The notes below the pieces were generated by a model. That model had not been told where the DNA came from, searched no databases, and saw only the letters and a program-made list of their open reading frames with translations. From Calophaca sinica (taxonomy: Eukaryota; Streptophyta; Magnoliopsida; Fabales; Fabaceae): a stretch of DNA of 64,000 nt. The stretch spans positions 103,119,955-103,183,954 of the forward strand of contig CM073732.1 of the NCBI GenBank assembly GCA_037113605.1, read 5' to 3'. The position numbers and the translations under genes were made by a program. Shown here piece by piece: positions 1 through 9,549 of this stretch; within the stretch, counting starts at the first letter, position 1, and every line of letters begins with the position of its first letter.

Positions 1-416
1 TGTGTGCAGCCGTTCTTGAGCGTCTTTGTGAGGGTTTGAAATTGGAAACACGGGTAAACACCTTGGGATCTTAAGAGAGAATAGAGTGAGGTTTGAAGGC
101 TCTCTCTATTGTTGTTCTTGAGAGTTTATCATAGAGGGAAAGAGAGAGGGATTGGGAACTCTTGGGTTTGTTCTTTGTGGACATTGTAAAGGGGGTTCAA
201 AGCAATTGTAATCTCTTGTAAGACTCATTGATAGTGAAACGGAGGGCTGCTCTCTCCCGCAGATGGAAATTTGGGTAATGTTGCTTCTGCTCACAAACCA
301 CACTCTGCTGAGCAGGTGAGACCTGTCTCTAAGTCTAACTATAGTTTGGTTTCCCCATTTAGATACGTTACTTGCGCATTTAACTGAAAAAGATTGAAAT
401 ACTTTACTGACTATAG
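1..416 (+). other. Non-coding lead-in, intron of the LRR gene with possible LTR-like remnant
   Basis: There is no convincing coding exon here. The stretch ends in the acceptor AG at 415-416 before the first LRR exon. The pyrimidine-rich part around 240-262 (ggctgctctctcccgcag) resembles the ends of some copia LTRs that I recall from legumes, but no second LTR, primer site or target duplication is visible. It could equally be ordinary intron. Confidence 0.3.
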
Positions 417-2793
417 GTGATATTTCCAAACTTGGAGACCTTGGTAATCTCCCACATGGATCACTTGAAGTCAGTATGGCACAATCAACTAGCTCCAAAT
501 TCCTTCTACAAACTGAAGAAGTTGGAAACTAAATTCTGTAATAAATTATCAAATGTGATTCCATCTTATGTGCTTAGCAAATTACAGAATCTGGATACAA
601 TAATTGTAACCAATTGTCCTGCACCGGAAGTTGTATTTGAAATGCAAGATCTAACAACAGGAGTTGACAGTCAGGCGGTGCTGCAAATGCAATTAAAAAC
701 TTTAACTTTGGAACATTTACCAATGTTGAAACACATATGGAGTAGTAATCCTAATGGAAGCTTCAGGTTTCAAAACCTCTGTGAAATGAAAGTCACCGAA
801 TGTGAAGGCCTTGATCATGTTTTTCCACTCTCTGTGGCAAAAGAGCTTCCGCATCTCCAAGTGCTTTATATAGAACAATGTGGCGTGGAGAATATTGTAG
901 CACGGGATGAAATGGCTGACACACTTCCAATACTTGTTTTCCCAGAATTAACATCTTTGAGTCTTCGAAGTTTGAAGCAACTTGGAAGCTTCTCCCATTC
1001 ATTGCACACTATAGATTGTCCTGTTTTAACAGTGTTGGATGTGTTTCATTGTGATCAGTTATATCTTTTCATGCCAAAGTCTTTAAACCACCAAGAGATT
1101 GTCCCAGTTGAACCACAACCCCTACTCTCAATTGAAAAGGTACAGCTACTCATTTCAATACTTTCCATAAAAGACAGACTGCTTTATGCATACATATAGT
1201 TGTTAAAATACACTTCTGGTATTTTATCTTTCACTTAAAATTTATTTTGTTTCTTTATCTGTTAAAATATTTATTTTGGTCCTTTATCTCTCAAACGTTA
1301 CACAAAGTAGTCATTGCTATCAACTCCGTTAAAATGTGTCATACAAATCCATTTTCATAATCCATTTTGGTCCCTAAATTATGAAGGTCCCTTGTGATAT
1401 TTTCAGAATTCATTTTGGTCCTTTATCCTATTTTCATAACTCATTTTGGTCTTTTGTCTTAAAAGATAAAGGACCAAAATGAATTATGAAAACAAGATAA
1501 TGAGACAAAAATGAATTCATTCGTTGCCAGATTTAACGAGTTGACGGAAAGGACTATTTTGCGTAACACTTGAGAGATAAATGACCAAATTGAATATTTT
1601 AAAAGATAAGTGACCAAATTGAATTTTGAGTGAAAGATAAAGGACCAGAAGTGTATTTTAGCTTTTTTTTTTTTAACAAACAGTGATGCTTGTTATTTGT
1701 TCTCTTTGAATAAGCAAACAGTGGAAGCTTTAAATTTATTCTATTTTTCGCTACCCTATAATTTTATATGATTATCATATTATGTTTGGAAAACAGAGAT
1801 CATTCTTCTTCTCTTTACATAGCTTCTGATTACTTGAGTACCATAGGTTATCCCCAACTTAAGGGAGCTTACTCTGAGCAGCAAAGATGTCACTGCATTA
1901 TGCAATGGTCAACTTAATGATGAGCTTATCTACACAGCAAAAAATCTTCGCCTGAGATGTTTTCATGACAAGTCGGACAAATTTCCATCAGCTTTTGTCC
2001 AAAGATTTATCAATCTTGAAAGTCTTAAGGTGACATGCAGTTCCTTCACAGAGATTTTCTCGAGCGGAAGCTTTGGCACTGGACATTCTGAAACAAGTAT
2101 GATGTTGAGAAGCTTCACGCTTTTTCGATTAAATAGCCTCGAGTTTATATGTGAAGGAAAATCTGAGATACACCCTGTTCTTCAAAATCTTGAGTCATTG
2201 AGATTGTTTCAATGTACTAGACTAAAGAGTATAGTTCCATCCATGATGCTATTTCAGAATTTAGGGATGATATGGGTGGAAGGTTGTGCTGGATTAGAAA
2301 ATATTATGACACCATCATCAGCCGCTAGTTTACCCAGGCTTCGAAAATTATCTATATTTAATTGTGAAAAGATAGAAGAAATTGTTGCAAGCAATGATGG
2401 AAGTGATGCAGGTGAGCTAGCTTTTATGCAATTGGAGCGTTTGCAGTTGGTAAACTTACCAAGGCTAAGAAGCTTTTGCAAGGAACGTTACAACTTCAAA
2501 TTTCCACAGCTGAGATTCTTATTTGTGATTGATTGTCACATGATGGAAACTTTCTCGTATGGAGTGTTGAGTGCAGTGAAGCTCAGACAAGTATATGTGA
2601 ATTCACAAAAAGAATGGCGTTGGAACGGTGACCTTAATACTACTATACGACAGAAATTTAGTGAAACGGTAATGTTTACCAGTATCATAATTCAAATGTT
2701 ATGTTTTGCATTCTTACATTGTTAATGCTTTTACTTGCTGCTGAATATCCAGAATTCTAGGGAAGGATGATTGACTTTGCCCTCAAAATCTGA
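417..2793 (+). CDS. NBS-LRR disease resistance protein, 3' exons only (LRR region)
   Basis: These are the C-terminal exons of a plant resistance-type protein; the coiled-coil and NB-ARC parts would lie left of the window. Three exons join in phase: 417-1139, 1847-2668 and 2761-2793, with acceptors ag at 415-416, 1845-1846 and 2759-2760 and gt donors at 1140 and 2669. Together they encode 525 residues and a TGA at 2791-2793. The translation is a series of irregular leucine-rich repeats such as FPNLETLVISHMDHLKSVW, LPMLKHIWSSNPNGSF and FPELTSLSLRSLKQL, with the C..L..VFPLSVAKELPHL spacing typical of legume CC-NBS-LRR proteins (RPS2/At4g27190 type). Such proteins sense pathogen effectors in the cytosol. 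No stop or frameshift is seen in these exons. The first intron carries a MITE. Decayed relatives follow at 3.8-5.6 kb, so the gene sits in a cluster. The short last exon is the least certain part. Confidence 0.82.
1204..1660. mobile_element. Foldback-type MITE in LRR gene intron
   Basis: The ends are inverted repeats: taaaatacacttctgg at 1204 and its complement ending at 1660. The similarity continues inward as repeated blocks about 'ctttatct..ggtcc' on one strand and 'aaaggacc' on the other, so the whole unit can fold into a hairpin. There is no coding capacity. It lies in the intron between the two large LRR exons. Confidence 0.8.
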
Positions 2794-2907
2794 ATGAATG
2801 CTCAAGTGAGGTAATTCTCAACCACACCTGATAATTCAGAATTAGCACATTGGATTTTGATATTTCCGTACAACAAAGACTCTGGACTTTCTTCTTGTTG
2901 TCTATTA
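2794..2907 (+). other. Likely 3' UTR of the LRR gene
   Basis: This stretch follows the TGA of the LRR gene. A possible UTR intron donor is at about 2812 (gaggtaattc). A matching acceptor could be the ctttgtag near 3330, after the Stowaway-like insertion. No coding signal is present. Confidence 0.35.
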
Positions 2908-3170
2908 CTCCCTCCATCCCAATATATATGTCACATTTACAAAAAAAATTGTCATAAAATATATGTCATTTTCTATTTCCAATGTAATATTAAATGCTTT
3001 TTGTCAAATTTACCTCTAATATTAAATGCTTTCTGCCAATGTCACCTAATATTAAATGCTTTCTGCCAAGGTTAATTTGGTAAAATTATTATTTTCTTTC
3101 TTTTATTTATTGTTTTTCCTTAAACTGTGTGATTTAGCCAAGTATGACATATATAATGGAATGGAGGGAG
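2908..3170. mobile_element. Stowaway-like (Tc1/mariner) MITE
   Basis: It starts ctccctccatcccaatatat and ends in the inverted match atataatggaatggagggag. It is bounded by TA on both sides (2906-2907 and 3171-3172), the target duplication of the Stowaway superfamily. Short internal direct repeats (aatattaaatgctttctgcc) occur at about 3018-3066. Non-autonomous, no ORF. Confidence 0.9.
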
Positions 3171-3179
3171 TATCTTTTA

Positions 3180-3500
3180 CAAATAAATGTCTTTAAAATT
3201 GGGTTCAGTTCATTGTGCTATTTCCTATGTTAATTATATTATCCTAAGTAATAACAAATTCATGGTTAATGCCACTTTACAGAATTTTGCTTTATTATAT
3301 TCTCAATTTGCTATTTTTTTTCTTTGTAGTCTCAAATTCTGAGGAGTCTTTGGAGCTATTCTACTAAGTCTAGACACTGGTAAAAGATACCTGTGAGGTG
3401 TGAGCCATGAATGTGCATACTGCCTCTAGTGTTTTCTTTAAAACTTGAGGCTTTTTGTATCAGTTTTTACTCTTTCTTGGCAAAACTTGTATTAACAACT
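3180..3500 (+). repeat. Duplicated 3'-flank block, copy 1
   Basis: This block (for example gttcagttcattgtgctatt, then 'ctaagtaataacaaattc' and 'gaggctttttgtatcag') has a diverged partner at about 7350-7690 in the same order. It is probably the 3' UTR and flank of the LRR gene, duplicated together with its LRR exons. Boundaries are approximate. Confidence 0.5.
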
Positions 3501-3774
3501 GGATTGTATTAGTTCTTGTTTCATTTAAAAATACCAAATGTCAGAAGTATTTATTTTGGAAAGTCGGTTTAGAAACTTAGTTCCTTGCAATTTCTTCTAT
3601 TTCTCCTCAGCTTAAAATATTTCAGCTCTGGAACTTCAAATTCTGGACACATTATAGGCAAATGATTGTGATGTAGTTGAAGTTGAAGTTGAATAATTGT
3701 ACTTGATATAAGGGATAAACAAAGGCAGGTAGCAGGGAAGAGCTAGCAATACCATCGAGTGTTTTGACTCTGAA

Positions 3775-4280
3775 TCATTTACAAAAGCTTAAGTATGTGG
3801 GGTAAGGTTCCTCAATGATGCCATAGGTTCTACACCTGTGCTCAGTTGAAGCTTCTTCATGTCAAAACCTGAAAACATGGATTTCCACTCTCTGGGACCA
3901 AAAACCTTCGGCCGCTCCAATTCTTTCAGCTAAAATTTCTCCAGTATAGTAGGATTTTGCAAAAGATGAAAGGGTCAATTCTTCAAGTCTCAAAATTTTA
4001 AAAATAGTTTATTGTTATAGTTTGAAGAATGTGTAGTTTCATTCTCATCAGTGCTTTTTTTTTTTTTGTTGTTGTTGTTGAACTTTGTAACATTTTATTG
4101 TGTGTTGGATTTGTTAATCATTTTACTTGGTGTTGATGGGTGGACAGGTCTTGTGCGTTGCTTGACAAACTTGGGTCTATTTAAAAGATGTGTATTCTTT
4201 CATATTGACTTGAGAAGACCCTATAGACTCCAGTTCTCTGCACTCATTATTTCAGTATTGAGAGAAATGGAAGCATAAGT
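3775..4280 (+). pseudogene. Decayed LRR exon and flank, duplicate unit A
   Basis: Three-frame reading of 3785-3985 gives broken matches to the intact LRR exon at 720-910. LKYVW stands for LKHIW, and then, in shifted frames, an equivalent of the LCEMKV..GLDHVFPLSV..LPHLQVL region ('HGFPLS'). Stops and frame changes are frequent. The DNA is clearly homologous to unit B at 4455-4870 (for example tggatttccactctctg in both). The trailing part 4020-4280, beginning gaagaatgtgtagtttcatt, is repeated after unit B at 5410-5645 and 5936-5985. It is a dead tandem duplicate of the resistance gene 3' end. Confidence 0.65.
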
Positions 4281-4442
4281 AGTATTTTCCAGTTTGATAT
4301 TATTCAACTGGTAAGAGAGACGTGTGGTACTAGAATAGCAATTTTATATTCAATTTTTTATGTTAAAAAAGTTTGTGACGGGGGGGAACTATTTTAGCTT
4401 TAGCATTTAAGTATAGGTGGCATTTTGCAGCAAATTTGTTTA

Positions 4443-5045
4443 TTTGAAAATGAAACCAAAGCTTAAGCATGTGGAGTAAGGATCCTCAATGATGCCTCAG
4501 GGCTCAAATCTGTGCTCAGTAGAAGCTTCTACATGTCAAAATCTAAACACATGGATTTCCACTCTCTGTGACCAAAAGACCTTCAGCAGCTCCAATTCTC
4601 TATAAGTGAAAATTCAACAGTAGAGTAGGATATTGCAAAGGATGAAAGGGCAAAGGCTGCTTCTGAGTTTGTTTTCATACAATTAGCATCCATGACATTC
4701 TGAAATTTTGCCGTTTGCTGCCTCTCCAAATGTTCTTCCCTGGGATACACGTTTATAGATTGTCTACTCTTAATAATATTAGATGCTAAGTCACCACAAT
4801 TAGCTGGAAATTTTCACATCAAATCTTCAAAATTACCAAGATGTCGAAGCTGACCGAAACCTCTTTTGTCTTTTGGAAAGGTACATATTACATCTCAGTT
4901 TCCATGTTCTACTTTTATTTAGGTTTAGGACTTACACAAGTGGTGTTTCTTCTACACATGAAAAATTATGAAATCTTAGAAACATGTCATTTTCCTTTCA
5001 GCATAAATGATTTGTGTTCAGTGAAAATTGAAATGGTAAAATGAA
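4443..5045 (+). pseudogene. Decayed LRR exon, duplicate unit B
   Basis: The DNA parallels unit A and the live exon at 720-1090. LKHVWSKD stands for LKHIWSSN. Then come frame-shifted equivalents of the VFPLSV segment, and at 4665-4800 pieces aligning with the live FPELTSLSLR..SFSHSLHTIDCPVLTVLD segment: FVFIQLASM, then FIDCLL..ILDAK. Several frameshifts and stops separate the pieces, so no protein is made. The copy extends further toward the 3' side of the LRR exon than unit A does. Confidence 0.65.
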
Positions 5046-5171
5046 CAGCACGTTCTCTATCTCTGAAAAGCAAGCATTCCTCTCAAGTTTTAGGATTTTC
5101 CCCCCTCAATATATGGGTTGACTACTACTTGAACTATTTGACAAGTTATTTGAAGATTCCTATAGAATCAG

Positions 5172-5333
5172 GGTTATAAATTGCGGTCGCGGTTGCAGAG
5201 ATTTCAGAAACCGTTACGTTGCGGGAAAATGCGGACAAATGCGGCTGCAATTGCGGTTGCATTATGGTTGCGGAGGCTTCAAAAACCGTTATGTTGCGGG
5301 TGCAATTGCAGTTGCGGACCGTAATTTAAAACC
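5172..5333. mobile_element. hAT-like MITE with GCGG subterminal repeats
   Basis: The ends ggttataaattgcggtc and gaccgtaatttaaaacc are imperfect inverted repeats. The inside is packed with ttgcggttgcgg / aaccgttacgttgcggg motifs, as in non-autonomous hAT elements. No ORF. It sits between LRR relic B and its trailing block. Confidence 0.6.
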
Positions 5334-5389
5334 ATGGGTAGAATTATCAATGAAATTACAGATGCAGTCATTTTTTTGCAATCTTGAAA

Positions 5390-5645
5390 TTTTGAAAGTA
5401 TTTTATTGTTCGTAGTTTGAAGAATGTATACTTTCATTCTTATCAGTGTTTTTTTTTTTCGTAACTAGGGCACCTCTTATCCTTTGCAGATTTTAATTGG
5501 TATTGAAGGGTGGACAGGTCTAATTTACAGTCAATCATTACTTTGCAAGCATCTGGTGTTGACGGATGGACTTGTCTTGGACCCGGCTTGTTTGACATAT
5601 TTGGGTGTAGCTATACATGTGTATATTTTCATATTGACTTTGAGA
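5390..5645 (+). repeat. Trailing block of LRR duplicate B, interrupted by a hAT element
   Basis: This block aligns with 4020-4200 (gaagaatgta..ttcattctta, a T-run, gggtggacaggtct, ttcatattgact). Its continuation, matching 4205-4265, is found only after the hAT insertion, from about 5936. That shows the block was once continuous. Confidence 0.6.
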
Positions 5646-5927
5646 CAATATTTTAAAAGCCGGATCGGAGATCGAACCGGCAAGACCTGTTCAATTGGTT
5701 CTTTCGGTTCAATCACGGTTGAACCAAATAACTAATAAATAAATAAAAAGGTATTAAATTTGGGAGAAAAGGTAAATAAAAAAAAATCATTTCAAACAGT
5801 TTAGTCCGGTTCAATTAGCGGTTTAACTGTGGTTCAATCCGGTTCTGGGCGATTCAACCAGACTGCGAACCGTCTCTAGACTCAACAAAGTACTCTGCAC
5901 GCATTATTCTGGGCGGTTAAAACATTG
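5646..5927. mobile_element. hAT non-autonomous element with 8-bp target duplication
   Basis: Direct repeats of ctttgaga flank it exactly (5638-5645 and 5928-5935), the 8-bp duplication expected of hAT transposons. The ends are CAATATTTTAA and, in complement, CAATGTTTTAA. Subterminal ggttcaa / ccggttc motifs resemble the element at 43153. Near the right end (5875-5910) it contains a copy of the host sequence that lies just outside it (5941-5976); see the findings. Confidence 0.75.
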
Positions 5928-5995
5928 CTTTGAGAAAGGCTCTAGACTCAACAAAGTACTCTGCACCCATTATTCTAGTGTTGAAGTACACGGGG

Positions 5996-6625
5996 GCAAG
6001 GGTGAGCACGGGTACAGGTCGACCCGCGAACCCGAGCTAGCCGATCCAACCCAACCCACAAAATTCGGGTTGGTTTGGGTCATTGGGTTGAGTCAGTTTT
6101 AAAAGAAACAAACTCAAAGCCTATGAGCTGGGTGTCAGGTTAGAAGATTACGAATCCAAGCAACCCAACCCAACCCACTACATATAATTGAATGCATATA
6201 GTGACTAATACCATATGAACGAAGACGTAATTTTTAAACATATAAATTTTGTTTTGTTTTCATTTTACTTGTTGCTATAATTTTAGTGGAAATTTACTCC
6301 AAATTGAGGTCAGCTGTGTTTTTTATGCAACCATGAAGACATGAAGATTTTTTTTTTTATTTGAAAATCCAAATTAAGGCCTCTATAATGGAGTTTTTAT
6401 TCTATTTTTTCAATTTTTCTCAATTTTTTCTGAGAAATAAATATTTTAATAATAAACCCGATCACCCGACCTAAACCAACCCATATGAGGTCGGGTTGGG
6501 TTGGTTCGGGTTACGCAAAAAAAAATCGATTAAACCAACCCAACCCAATTCAACCCGTATTTAATAGATTGAGTTAGGTCTTCAAACACCCCAAAACCCA
6601 CCCAACTCGACCTATGCCCACCCCT
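5996..6625. mobile_element. hAT-like MITE, cccaaccc-rich
   Basis: The ends caagggtgagcacgggt and (complement) aggggtgggcataggt are imperfect inverted repeats. Many gggttgggt / caacccaaccc subterminal motifs are present on both sides. Flanking 8-mers acacgggg (5988-5995) and acatgggg (6626-6633) differ by one base and look like an aged target duplication. No ORF. Confidence 0.75.
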
Positions 6626-6639
6626 ACATGGGGGTGTAA

Positions 6640-7350
6640 GCAGATTTTGCCATTTGGATGTTATTCAAGTGGTAAGGGGCAGTGGAACTGAAATAAAGAT
6701 TTTATGTTCAATTCTTAAAACTAAAAAACTTTATGATGATGGAACTATTGGTTTGTTCTGAGCTTTCCCTCAAGAGCAAATGTAAAATTTTAGATCCTCC
6801 TTAATCTTATAAATGTAGCAAACCAATAGTAAGATTTGAATCGGATTATTTTTTAAAGAAAACAGTTTTTTACTTATAAAAGTAAGATTTTTATCCCTAA
6901 AACAAATTTACTTTATGTTATACTTATTTGATATTTTAATCAACTATTACATTTTAATTTGCTCTCTTTTTGAGTTTTTCTATACATTAATGTCACAATT
7001 TTTTAAATCAACATATTATTGTTGTATTTTTTTAAATACATCACTTCATCATTTTCTTTTCAAATTAAACATGTATTTTTTTAAACATATTATATATGTG
7101 GGTAAATTGCAAAATAATTATTTATTTTATGACTATCACTGTATTTTCTAGAGAGTTTTCCCGCCTCAACAAGTAGAGTTAAATCTCAAATAGAAAGATT
7201 TTAGTATTTCACTTATAAAAGGTTCACGGCTTCAGGCTACTTTTCTTCATGAGGTCAATATTTTACATCTCAATCTCAAACCACCTTATGGTGTATCGAG
7301 TTAATTACTTGGTGGAGCTATGACATTATATATATTTATATTTTGTGGAA
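6640..7350. other. AT-rich intergenic DNA, nothing recognised
   Basis: The sequence is very AT-rich with only short chance ORFs, such as the one at 6915-7151 whose translation is low-complexity F/Y/I. No repeat ends or exon-like segments were recognised. Confidence 0.5.
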
Positions 7351-7690
7351 CACAGCTCCACTTATAAAATTTTGTCAACCTAATAACTTATAAAATTTGG
7401 CTTAGTTCATTGGGCATTATCTTATGTAATCAGTCTTATATTCTTAAGTGATAAGAAAATTCTTTTATAGCAAATCATGTCCCTAACTCTTGTTGTCTTT
7501 GTGGTCTTTGTAACTGTGGCTAAGCAACATAAGAAGGAAGTTGAGGGGTTGTAAAAGAAACCAATTGGCCAGTAACACGTGTCTACCCCTCCTTTTTGTG
7601 CCTAATTTTTCCACTTTAATTAGGCTTCGGTAACTGAAGCTTTCTGCATCAATTTGCTCCCTTATATGTCATTCCATTTTTTTATGTGCA
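7350..7690 (+). repeat. Duplicated 3'-flank block, copy 2
   Basis: This is the diverged partner of 3180-3500: ttagttcattgggcattatc, ttcttaagtgataagaaaat, then gaagctttctgcatcaattt in the same order. It suggests a third, mostly eroded unit of the resistance-gene cluster. Boundaries are approximate. Confidence 0.45.
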
Positions 7691-7699
7691 ATTTGGCTG

Positions 7700-8986
7700 T
7701 AATGTTTTTTCTGCAGGTTTACATTTTTTTCTTGTATCGGTCAAATGAAGATAACCAGCAAAGGCGCTTTGGTAACTAATTTCCAATACCATTTATGTAA
7801 ATATATTTGTTAATATATATTTTTTTTTACAATTTGTGCTGATGAATATCCTGCTAGCTAATGTTAAATGTGATAGAGTTTTTAGTCCCAGAAGATATTC
7901 TCGGATACTTATCTGTAAACAAGATAAAAAGGTACACTTTAAGATTATATGGGGACAATGGCCCACGTGTTATATAAAGGCAAATGAGGATCTTTGCATG
8001 AGTGGAATGAAATTTGATTTGACTCGAGAGTTCGATCGAATAAATGATGCATCCATGAATGAGTGATTCTAGTATGATGAGTAAGGTATCTAGTAGGGCT
8101 GCTTGAAAAGACAACAAAGCACTTGATGAAAATTACTTAATATTATCATAAACTTTTGATTTGTTTTACTATGTTTGTACAAGAATTAATGCTCTCCATG
8201 AATACGCTACCACGGATTTTAATTTCCTCTCCATGTTAATTCTCTAAGCAAAAGCTGAAAGAACTCGCATCCAAGACAAAATCATGCAATTTGTAATTTT
8301 GTACTGAATCTCTTTTTTTTTTGGTTATAAATTGGGTATTTCTGCACGTAATTCTAGAGACTAATTCTTCAAATTGGATAAGATCACACAAAACTCTCCC
8401 TCGAGAATTTTAACATAGATGTATTCTTATGTCAGAATTCGAACTCGAAACCACCGGTTCTCTAGAGACCGGGGACAAAAGCAAATGTCATTCCTTACCT
8501 TTTTTTTCAGAATAAGAAAAATGAAAATGGGATGCAATTTATTTCTGAACTATGCAGTCTTTCAATCTTCTGTGTCCAATATGCATGACCACAAAAAAGG
8601 GTAGCAAAAATGTTAACACCGACGGCAAGTTTTACAGGGATAGCAACTCTTCAATTAAACCCATACCCAATGATCTGCTCAAGAAAATCATAAGCAAATA
8701 CAAAACCATCTTTTTTTTTTTATTAATAAATACAAAACCATCTAAACAAAGGATTCAATAATTGAATCCCAAAAAGCATTGAGTGGGGATTAATTAAAGG
8801 ATGTTAACAATGGTTCACCTTTTGTCTCTCACATGCACCAAACTCTCACACGTAAAAACAACACTCACCAATTAAAAAAAAAAAAACACACTCACACACA
8901 CACTCCCATTTGCATTTTCAAAAAGACACCACCACTTTTCTTTCCCCGTCGTCTTATTTCAACAACAATGAGATAACTTTTGCGAT
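7700..8986. other. Intergenic region upstream of CALS8
   Basis: No gene is supported. ORFs at 7836-8117 occur on both strands and have no recognisable domain. A CA-rich simple stretch (acactcacacacacactccc) lies at about 8888-8907. Distal promoter elements of CALS8 may lie here but none stands out. Confidence 0.4.
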
Positions 8987-9215
8987 AACTTTTTAAGTGG
9001 TTAATACAGTTTAAATACGTGGTTAATTACGTTTAGTGAATGATTAATAAATATACAAGTGTTCAAATCTATATATAGTTGAACACTTGGAAATCGTGGT
9101 TAATTACGTTCAAATTCATGGTTAATTAATGAGTTTCGATACCTGATATATTTATTAACCATTTAATAAATGTAATTAACCATATATTTGAAATGTGTTA
9201 ACTGCTTAAAAAGTT
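8987..9215. mobile_element. MITE in the CALS8 promoter region
   Basis: Imperfect terminal inverted repeats aactttttaagtggttaa (from 8987) and ttaactgcttaaaaagtt (to 9215) enclose palindromic ggttaattacg / taattaacc motifs. No ORF. It ends about 335 bp before the CALS8 start codon, so it lies in the proximal promoter or 5' UTR. Confidence 0.7.
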
Positions 9216-9481
9216 GTCTAAATTTGATTTTTGAAAAAATCATTTCTCTTTCTTTTCTAGACCCACACACATGCATAGACAAAGACACATTCAAACACAC
9301 CCTCTCTCTTCTTCTCACCTTAGTGAGAAAGAAAGCTTAAGCTAAAACAGAAACAAAAACACAGCTTCAAAAGCAAAAGCAAAAGAAAGGATTCAGCTTT
9401 CCAATCAGTGCACAAAGCGCACACACTCACACACACGCTAACTCTAAAGTGCACCAAAGCTTACCTCACTAAGCAAACACA

Positions 9482-9549
9482 ATGAAGAAGATCCCACATA
9501 TATACTCTGCACCTTTGTCACCCTTTTGCTCGTTTCTGAGCTCACAGCA
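9482..9549 (+). promoter_or_regulatory. Upstream out-of-frame ATG overlapping the CALS8 start
   Basis: An ATG at 9482 in a fair context (caATGa) opens a frame that runs through the CALS8 start at 9550 in a different register (offset 68 bases) without a stop before exon 1 ends. If the transcript starts upstream of 9482, scanning ribosomes would meet this ATG first. The transcription start is unknown. Confidence 0.35.

Noticed and set aside
3010..3070. Three near-identical attaaatgctttctgcc units considered as a small repeat array or CRISPR-like
   Set aside because: They are adjacent tandem units inside a MITE in a plant genome; there are no spacers.
5990..6625. Regular gggttgggt / cccaaccc motifs considered as telomere-like or promoter repeats
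   Set aside because: Spacing is irregular, and inverted ends with an 8-bp near-duplication show a hAT-like MITE.
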